Source: an uncultured Ruminococcus sp. (GTDB lineage: Bacteria; Bacillota; Clostridia; Oscillospirales; Ruminococcaceae). From it: a stretch of DNA of 6,798 bases. The DNA is taken from contig CAMHUJ010000094.1 of NCBI GenBank assembly GCA_946188175.1, forward strand, positions 1-6,798. The letters are read 5' to 3'. Below, one piece after another: positions 1 through 4,368 of the stretch. The notes beneath the pieces are model-generated. The model made no database searches. It saw nothing but the letters and a program-made list of their open reading frames with translations, and had not been told where the DNA came from. Within the stretch, counting starts at the first letter, position 1; every line of letters starts with the position of its first letter. The position numbers were made by a program, and so were the translations under genes.

Positions 1-2503
1 CGCCGCCGAACTCCGCCGCCGCGGAGTACACGGTCGCGCCGTCCTCGGTGAAATGTGTGAAATCGGTACCGCCGTTGACGCCGCCCATATAATAGCTCTT
101 AACGGTATTATAATTGCGGTTATTGAAATCATTGGTCATTGCGGAGCCGAGATCGAAATACGGCACATTATACTTCTTTGCGAGCGCGGAGCAAGCGGAA
201 TCAATATTGCGGTAGCCGACCTGGAACGGCTGCGACTGATTGCGGATCGAGAGTGTCGGGCTCATGAGGATCGGGGTCGCGCCCTTGTCGAGTGCGCCCT
301 TGATATAGAAGGTCATGTAATACTCAAAGGAGCCGTTTGCGGGATTATCGACATTATTGCAGACCGGCGCATACCGCTCGGATTTCGAGGAATCGCCGTC
401 ATTGATGCCGAAGTCGATCAGCAGATAATCGCCCTTTTTGATCTCATCGAGGATCGAGGTCAGTCTGCCGTTATCGTAGAAGCTCTTGGAGCTTCTGCCT
501 GCGATTGAGCGGTTGATGACCGTGACGCTGTCGTCAAAGTAATTCTGGAGATAATAGCCCCAGCCCTGCTGCGGTTTATAGCTTGCGTTATAGGACTGCG
601 CCGTGGAATCCGAAGCGATATAGACGGCAGGCTTGTCGGAGACCGGCGTATCCGGCTGCGGTGCGTTTGCGTCATAGGCTTCGGCAATCGGCTCATCGGT
701 AAAGGTCAGGCGGAGATAATCGAAGTTCGGACCGCCCTCGGAGGTATCGGAAGCGAGCTTGATTTTGTTGATGCCTGCTTTCAGCGGAAGGACGAGTGCA
801 CGTTCCTCCCATGTTGTCCAGGCGCCGGTTGTCAGGAAGCTCTGCTTCCATTTGCGCTCGTCGCCGCTGACAGTGATCATCATGGTGCGGTCATTGGCGG
901 AGCCGTTTGCGATATTGAATGTACAGAGATAATTGCCGTCCTGCGGGACATTGACCGCGAAGGTCAGTGCGGAAGCGGTCGAATTATCGAGATTGACATA
1001 ATCCTTATACTTATAACCGGCATTGGTTTCCTCGTGCCAGCCGTTCGTGATCGACTGCTCGGTGGCTGCATAGAGCGGCTCTGCGAATTTCTCCGCTTTG
1101 CCGAGCAGATAGTCATTGAGCAGCTTGATATCGTCGGTATTTGCAGCAAAATCGCCGTTCAGATCCGTTGCCTGAATGAGATTGTAAGCAGATTTCTTTT
1201 CGAGGATGACAGCCTTTGCGAGGGAGAGATCGGCAGCATTGATGACACCGTTGCCGTCGAGATCGCCCTGCGCCAGCGGATCGCCCTGTTCATCGGCAGG
1301 CGGATTGTCGGGATTGTCAGGGTTGTCGGGATTATCCGGGTTGGTCGGCTGCGAGCCGGAATTGATCGCATCCGCCATGAACTTAGCAAGAACGGTCGCG
1401 CCTGCACGGTTCGGATGCAGACCGTCGGTCAGATACATATTATTGACCTCATCGGCACTCTTGGTGAGGCAGTAATCCTGCCAGAGCTTGAAGAGATCGA
1501 CGACCTCAATGTTCAGCGCCGCACCGACTCTGTCGAGTGCGGGAGCGTACCAGCGGTATTCGAGCAGCGGATTGCGCTGGCAGTCGCCGTTTCTGCCCTG
1601 CTGCTTGACGAGAATGACGCGCATCCCCTTTTTCATTGCACGCTCCGCCATATCCTTGATAATTTCCTCATACTGCGATTCGGTCGTATTATTTTTGGAA
1701 TTGGTATCGTTGATGCCGATTGAGATGACGTAGATATCGCCGGGCTGACCGTTCTTTTCGATGACGGTAAACTGTCCGGCTTCCATGAATCCTCTCGCCC
1801 ACTGACCGGATGCCGCCATATTCATGACCTGCCACTTGGTCTTGTCGATGAATTCGGGGAGCATCTGTGCCCAGCCGGCCTGTGCGGAGGAATCCAGCGG
1901 ATAGTAGTTGCAGACGGTCGAGTCGCCGCAGACCCAGATCGTCGGATTTGTTTTTGCTTCTGTTGAGATCTGTTTGATTTCGAGTGCGGAGATCGAGAAC
2001 GGATAGCCGTCCTTTCCGGCGCATGCGCAGATATTGAGCTGACCGTCCGAGACGGGAACCTGCAAGGTATGATAGGCGCCGTTGCCGGTCATATTGATGA
2101 TCTGGTACATATTTTCGATTGCGACGCTGGTGCGGTTGGTATTGCCGAGCCAGACGGACACCTGATAGAGACCGTTCGGGACATCGGCGCAGAAGGTATA
2201 ATTACCGGTCGGCGAGGAATTTTTGAACTGCACGGCATCGCTGAGTGCGCCGCTGCCGGATGCGGCAACATTGGCGACATTTGTGCCGTTAGAGAAGCCG
2301 TAGCCGCGCCCCTGATTATAGCCGTCGCTTGCGGAGACGCCGGTATAGCCTCCGGCGACACCGCCGCCGCCGAAGTCAAACTTCCAGTAGGTGTTCGCCG
2401 CGGAGACTGCCGGAAGATGACCGGCGAGCGCCGTGCAGCAGGATGCCGCAGCCGTCAGTGCGGTGACTGCCGCCGTCAGCCTTTGTATGATTTGTTTTTT
2501 CAT
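1..2503 (-). CDS. Dockerin-bearing double SGNH/CE12 esterase with CBM35-like module (probable rhamnogalacturonan acetylesterase), 3' end off the window
   Basis: Secreted multidomain enzyme, 834 codons visible and open at the window edge. The ATG at 2503 follows AAAGGGGGA at 8 nt. Residues 1-35 are a signal peptide (KK, Ala/Leu-rich core, cleavage near AVSA-A). About 37-165 is a beta-sandwich starting FDFGGG. SGNH domain 1 (about 186-383) has GDS with Ser195, Gly233, Asn265 in GIND, and Asp360/His363 in DGLHP. An (NPD)4 linker spans 388-402. A type I dockerin (about 412-470) has calcium loops starting at Asp414 and Asp447. A CBM35-like module covers about 476-600, ending GGPNFDYLRL. SGNH domain 2 (about 624 onward) has Ser633, Gly669, Asn701 and Asp814/His817. 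The residue pattern fits CE12 (rhamnogalacturonan acetylesterase), which removes acetyl groups from pectin. The dockerin implies docking on a cellulosome cohesin. From memory, a Clostridium thermocellum CE12 enzyme has a similar CE12/dockerin/CBM35 plan. Exact substrate is inferred; acetylxylan is an alternative. Only a short C-terminal tail is probably missing. Confidence 0.93.
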   Translation of the reverse strand, partial: MKKQIIQRLTAAVTALTAAASCCTALAGHLPAVSAANTYWKFDFGGGGVAGGYTGVSASDGYNQGRGYGFSNGTNVANVAASGSGALSDAVQFKNSSPTGNYTFCADVPNGLYQVSVWLGNTNRTSVAIENMYQIINMTGNGAYHTLQVPVSDGQLNICACAGKDGYPFSISALEIKQISTEAKTNPTIWVCGDSTVCNYYPLDSSAQAGWAQMLPEFIDKTKWQVMNMAASGQWARGFMEAGQFTVIEKNGQPGDIYVISIGINDTNSKNNTTESQYEEIIKDMAERAMKKGMRVILVKQQGRNGDCQRNPLLEYRWYAPALDRVGAALNIEVVDLFKLWQDYCLTKSADEVNNMYLTDGLHPNRAGATVLAKFMADAINSGSQPTNPDNPDNPDNPDNPPADEQGDPLAQGDLDGNGVINAADLSLAKAVILEKKSAYNLIQATDLNGDFAANTDDIKLLNDYLLGKAEKFAEPLYAATEQSITNGWHEETNAGYKYKDYVNLDNSTASALTFAVNVPQDGNYLCTFNIANGSANDRTMMITVSGDERKWKQSFLTTGAWTTWEERALVLPLKAGINKIKLASDTSEGGPNFDYLRLTFTDEPIAEAYDANAPQPDTPVSDKPAVYIASDSTAQSYNASYKPQQGWGYYLQNYFDDSVTVINRSIAGRSSKSFYDNGRLTSILDEIKKGDYLLIDFGINDGDSSKSERYAPVCNNVDNPANGSFEYYMTFYIKGALDKGATPILMSPTLSIRNQSQPFQVGYRNIDSACSALAKKYNVPYFDLGSAMTNDFNNRNYNTVKSYYMGGVNGGTDFTHFTEDGATVYSAAAEFGG

Positions 2504-2553
2504 TATAAAATCCCCCTTTGAAAAAACATGATATGCGATATATCATATCTCGG
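2504..2553 (-). promoter_or_regulatory. 5' leader of the esterase mRNA with small hairpin and G-rich ribosome binding site
   Basis: This is the predicted 50-nt untranslated leader between the promoter and the ATG at 2503. It contains a 7-bp inverted repeat, ATGATAT/ATATCAT (2528-2534 and 2540-2546, loop GCGAT), then a U-run, then AAAGGGGGA and the start codon. The hairpin could be an mRNA-stabilising 5' stem or an operator; the sequence does not decide. The five-G Shine-Dalgarno site is unusual because it is complementary to the CCCCC runs of the candidate small RNA at 3977-4080. Confidence 0.5.
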
Positions 2554-2560
2554 TAATTAT

Positions 2561-2589
2561 ATCATACCATAAGAAAAGGGCGCTGTCAA
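2561..2589 (-). promoter_or_regulatory. Promoter of the esterase gene
   Basis: Read on the minus strand: TTGACA (2589-2584), 17-bp spacer, TATGAT (2566-2561), with TG one base upstream of the -10 (extended -10). Predicted start of transcription is near 2553, giving a leader of about 50 nt. The -35 is a perfect consensus, so the gene probably has its own strong housekeeping-sigma promoter independent of the S66 gene upstream. Confidence 0.75.
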
Positions 2590-2666
2590 GGAAAATCTGC
2601 TGTATTGCGAAAAAAAGACATGAAAATAAGACAATCCGATAATATGGATACCCATATAGAAGTTTT

Positions 2667-2696
2667 GCTCCGAAGCATTTCAAAATGCTTCGGAGC
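2667..2696 (-). terminator. Perfect hairpin 3' of the S66 peptidase gene, probable terminator
   Basis: A perfect inverted repeat with 14-nt arms, GCTCCGAAGCATTT/AAATGCTTCGGAGC, about 36 nt after the TAA of the S66 gene. On the minus strand the tail is AAAACTTCTATA, a poor U-tract. On the plus strand the tail is ATTCGTTTTT. It could therefore be a bidirectional terminator or a 3'-end stabilising hairpin. Position favours 3'-end formation for the S66 transcript. The arms resemble those of the hairpin at 4325-4356. Confidence 0.6.
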
Positions 2697-2732
2697 ATTC
2701 GTTTTTATACGGTTGCTAAAACAATTCATAAT

Positions 2733-3704
2733 TTATCTTGCCAATTCTATCGTCTGGGCATCGGCATCCAGCTTAGCCGTGATTCCGATAGGCAGCGTCA
2801 GCATGGGTGCACAATGGCTAAAATCACACTCGGCAAGCACGGGATAATTCGGTCCGTTCAGATAATCGTATATAAACTCATAATACGTTTTCTCTGTCCC
2901 GTAATGCTGAAATTGCCTGCATTTCCCGATGATAAGCCCACCAATCATGTCGAAAACACCGCAGATTTTCAACTGAGCCAATGTTCGTTCCACGCTGCAC
3001 GCCCACTCCTCGGTATCTTCAATGAACAGAATATCACCCTTGCGTATTTCCGGCATATATGGGGTACCCCATATATTTCCGATAGTATACAGGTTCCCGC
3101 CGATAAGTCTGCCCGATACCTTTCCGCCGCTCAGAGTTATAATCTCATTTGGGATACACTTTTCCTCGGTTAATTCCTGCGACCATTCAATAACGTCGTC
3201 AGAATAGTATTCGGGGAAAATATATTTGTGGCATTCATTAAAGTTCAGCACATCGCAAAGGCTTTTTAAGGCGATATCCCGATACGGACTGAGCCTTGCA
3301 TAGCTTGTTACAAAGTTCGAGCCGTAATATGTGGGTACGCCTGTTTTCGTATAAATTGCCATCAGCAGCGCTGTCACATCCGACATACCTACAACGGGTT
3401 TCGGGTTTTCTGCGTAGTATTCATAATCAATATACGGGAGCATACCGTTTGTCACCTGACCGCCGACACTCGCCATAAGTATACGGACCTCGGGATCGTG
3501 AAGCAACGCATTGAATTCATCAGCTCTTTCTTCTGGTGAGCCTGAAACGTATGCGTCTGCCTTTCCCCATAGCTTGCCGTGCTTAACATTAAAACCCCGG
3601 GAGCGAATATATTTCTCTGCACGAGCAGCAGCTTCCGGCGCTTCATTTGTGATGCACCACGACGGGCTGAAAACGCCTATTGTTGAACCTGTTTCTATTT
3701 TCAT
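2733..3704 (-). CDS. S66 family LD-carboxypeptidase / MccF-like serine peptidase
   Basis: A 323-residue cytoplasmic protein without signal peptide, of normal length for peptidase family S66. Family members cleave the L,D bond of muropeptide tetrapeptides in cell-wall recycling (LdcA), or hydrolyse microcin C-type aminoacyl-nucleotides (MccF). The expected Ser-Glu-His triad is visible: Ser108 in VVGMSDVTAL, Glu229 in ILFIEDTEEW, His297 in CDFSHCAPMLTLPIG. GGQVTNGMLPYIDY (81-94) and the GTPYMPEI segment (213-220) are also family-typical. The ATG at 3704 is chosen because AGGGG lies 7 nt upstream; a TTG at 3758 would fall inside the -10 box. It ends with TAA at 2733-2735. The gene has its own promoter, with a terminator just upstream and a hairpin downstream, so it is monocistronic. 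It looks more AT-rich than its neighbours by eye, which may reflect a different origin. Recycling versus antibiotic-detoxification role cannot be decided here. Confidence 0.92.
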   Translation of the reverse strand: MKIETGSTIGVFSPSWCITNEAPEAAARAEKYIRSRGFNVKHGKLWGKADAYVSGSPEERADEFNALLHDPEVRILMASVGGQVTNGMLPYIDYEYYAENPKPVVGMSDVTALLMAIYTKTGVPTYYGSNFVTSYARLSPYRDIALKSLCDVLNFNECHKYIFPEYYSDDVIEWSQELTEEKCIPNEIITLSGGKVSGRLIGGNLYTIGNIWGTPYMPEIRKGDILFIEDTEEWACSVERTLAQLKICGVFDMIGGLIIGKCRQFQHYGTEKTYYEFIYDYLNGPNYPVLAECDFSHCAPMLTLPIGITAKLDADAQTIELAR

Positions 3705-3757
3705 AGCTTTTCCCCTATTCATCGAATATAAATCAATCCCGATATATATTAATAGCA

Positions 3758-3786
3758 ATTATAACATAGCATCGCTGCATTGTCAA
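3758..3786 (-). promoter_or_regulatory. Consensus promoter of the S66 peptidase gene
   Basis: On the minus strand TTGACA (3786-3781), exactly 17 bp, then TATAAT (3763-3758): a perfect housekeeping-sigma consensus. Predicted transcription start is near 3751, giving a leader of about 47 nt before the ATG at 3704. The -35 directly abuts, and shares its first bases with, the T-rich tail of the terminator at 3785-3833, so the promoter is insulated from upstream read-through. Confidence 0.85.
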
Positions 3787-3833
3787 TAAAAAACGCCATA
3801 GTACTTCTGACTTTACATCAGAAATACTATGGC
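3785..3833 (-). terminator. Strong intrinsic terminator, left arm of an inverted pair
   Basis: On the minus strand a 16-bp stem, GCCATAGTATTTCTGA with TCAGAAGTACTATGGC, loop of 7 nt, followed by GTTTTTTATT. One pair is U-G on the minus strand but C/A on the plus strand, so the functional RNA is the minus-strand one. It would stop anything transcribed leftward from the GGDEF gene or the gene-free stretch before the S66 promoter. Near-identical stem sequences recur in inverted orientation at 4112-4162. Confidence 0.85.
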
Positions 3834-3892
3834 TTAAAACTTCTTTATAAGCACCACCCATATTCGGTCCGGATTATGTTAAGAATCCTGCA

Positions 3893-3934
3893 TGTTCATA
3901 AAAATATTGCTATGTGTTCATAATTTGTTCATTT
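3893..3934 (+). promoter_or_regulatory. Three in-phase TGTTCAT direct repeats, candidate activator-binding site
   Basis: TGTTCATAA at 3893-3901 and 3915-3923 (identical 9-mers, 22 bp apart), and TGTTCATTT at 3926-3934, 11 bp after the second. All three lie on one helix face. They sit just upstream of a -10 box that lacks a good -35. LytTR-type response regulators bind 9-bp direct repeats with about this spacing; the sequence here is not a known consensus, so the regulator type is speculation. Confidence 0.45.
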
Positions 3935-3964
3935 TGTATTCAGGTTTATTTTATGTTTATCTAG

Positions 3965-3970
3965 TATAAT
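3965..3970 (+). promoter_or_regulatory. -10 box TATAAT of the candidate small-RNA promoter
   Basis: A perfect TATAAT on the plus strand. At 16-18 bp upstream (about 3941-3948) there is only CAGGTTTA, nothing like TTGACA, and there is no TGn extended -10. Initiation would fall at about 3976-3978. A perfect -10 without a -35 but with upstream phased repeats suggests an activator-dependent promoter. Confidence 0.55.
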
Positions 3971-3976
3971 ATTAAC

Positions 3977-4080
3977 AAGGTTTTAAGGAACCTTGTTTCA
4001 AATCCCCCAATCCCCCTATGTTTTGTTGATTTCACTTCTCCTTGCAGCTATGTGGCATCCGTCACATAGTTTTTCTTTTG
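3977..4080 (+). ncRNA. Candidate small regulatory RNA with C-rich single-stranded stretch
   Basis: A predicted transcript of about 100 nt on the plus strand, lying between minus-strand genes. It begins at a 9-bp hairpin (AACAAGGTT/AACCTTGTT, 3974-3982 and 3989-3997). A mostly unpaired stretch follows with two five-C runs (4004-4008 and 4012-4016), then a U-rich linker, and it ends in a strong terminator (4047-4080). No open reading frame longer than 3 codons starts from an ATG inside it. C-rich loops pairing with Shine-Dalgarno sites are a known feature of Gram-positive regulatory RNAs (for example the UCCC motifs of staphylococcal RNAs). I do not recognise this RNA as a named family. Evidence is promoter plus structure plus terminator; expression is unproven. 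Alternative: an orphan leader or remnant of a mobile repeat. Confidence 0.55.
4047..4080 (+). terminator. Intrinsic terminator of the candidate small RNA
   Basis: Stem GCTATGTGGC (4047-4056) with GTCACATAGT (4061-4070), tetraloop ATCC, followed by a run of nine pyrimidines, TTTTCTTTT (4071-4079). Two of the ten pairs are G-U on the plus strand and would be A/C mismatches on the minus strand, so the plus strand is the functional one. There is no plus-strand protein gene before it. Confidence 0.8.
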
Positions 4081-4111
4081 CACAGAGGAGCGGCGAATGA
4101 TAAAAGAAAGG

Positions 4112-4162
4112 CGCCATAGGATTTCTGACGGATGTTCAGAGGTACTATGGCGTTTTATTATT
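4112..4162 (+). terminator. Second plus-strand terminator, right arm of the inverted pair
   Basis: Arms 4112-4128 and 4136-4152 pair over 17 positions with one G/A mismatch and two U-G wobbles that exist only on the plus strand; the loop is 7 nt and the tail TTTTATTATT. The stem is nearly the same as that of the minus-strand terminator at 3785-3833, while the loops differ. It lies about 30 nt after the first small-RNA terminator and would act as its backup, protecting the convergent GGDEF gene from antisense read-through. Confidence 0.75.
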
Positions 4163-4324
4163 GGGAAAAAAGAATTTGCGGGACGGATTCGCCCAATCCC
4201 CCTCGGTTTTCTCCCACGAACCCCCGCTTTCCTGACCCTTTGCCCCCTTATGGCGCAGTTCTCACGATTTATTATTTCGTAAATTCAGAACCGCGTCCCC
4301 GGTGAGAAGCGGATAAGGAACAAT
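4163..4324. other. Gene-free stretch with a second C-rich block
   Basis: No credible gene. On the plus strand it is strikingly C-rich. CCCAATCCCCCT at 4192-4203 followed by GTTTT (4206-4210) repeats the small-RNA segment at 4006-4024 (17 of 19 bases). AACCCCC, GACCC and GCCCCC runs follow up to about 4247. The segment 4247-4256 can pair with 4111-4120 over 10 positions (one G-U), competing with the terminator hairpin at 4112-4152. It may be a second or decayed copy of the small RNA; I see no convincing promoter for it. Confidence 0.45.
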
Positions 4325-4356
4325 GCCCCGAAACGCTTTGCAAAACGCTTCGGGGC
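4325..4356 (-). terminator. Terminator hairpin of the GGDEF gene
   Basis: It lies 12 nt after the TAA of the GGDEF gene. On the minus strand GCCCCGAAGCGTTTT pairs with AAAGCGTTTCGGGGC over its whole length, two positions being G-U or U-G. On the plus strand those two positions are A/C mismatches, so the minus-strand RNA is the selected one. The tail ATTGTTCCTT is only moderately U-rich. It may also work weakly on the plus strand (tail ATTTATGTTC). Confidence 0.75.
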
Positions 4357-4368
4357 ATTTATGTTCAA

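Larger units (their letters stand above)
3785..4162. repeat. Inverted terminator repeats of about 49 bp bracketing a 280-bp segment
   Basis: The left copy (3833 to 3785, minus strand) and the right copy (4113 to 4162, plus strand) share GCCATAG, ATTTCTGA, TCAGA, GTACTATGGCGTTTT and a final ATT. Loops and a couple of stem positions differ. The similarity extends past the stem into the T-rich tail, ending at ATTG on both sides, so the copies share an origin. They enclose the candidate small RNA. No target-site duplication is evident outside them. Confidence 0.6.

Noticed and set aside
1298..1342. Short tandem DNA repeat resembling a small array
   Set aside because: It encodes the Asn-Pro-Asp linker of the esterase. 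Units are 9 bp and coding, so it is not a CRISPR array.
53..1723. Plus-strand open frames of 151 and 229 codons
   Set aside because: They are antisense to the CE12/dockerin gene, low-complexity Ile/Ala/Arg-rich, with no family motifs.
3055..3076. A 22-bp perfect palindrome (ATATATGGGG and TACCCCATATAT arms)
   Set aside because: It is inside the S66 gene, over the family-typical GTPYMP codons, so codon choice partly explains it. There is no nearby promoter to regulate. Probably chance.
3704..3758. TTG at 3758 or ATG at 3722 as start of the S66 protein
   Set aside because: The TTG lies in the -10 box, upstream of the transcription start. The ATG at 3722 has the ribosome site inside its own coding part. 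The ATG at 3704 has AGGGG at 7 nt.
4097..4282. A 61-codon plus-strand frame starting MIKERRHRISDGC, preceded by GAGGAG at good spacing
   Set aside because: Its first codons form the 17-bp terminator hairpin at 4112-4152, and the rest runs through the C-rich block. No protein-like pattern is visible. A short leader peptide cannot be fully excluded.
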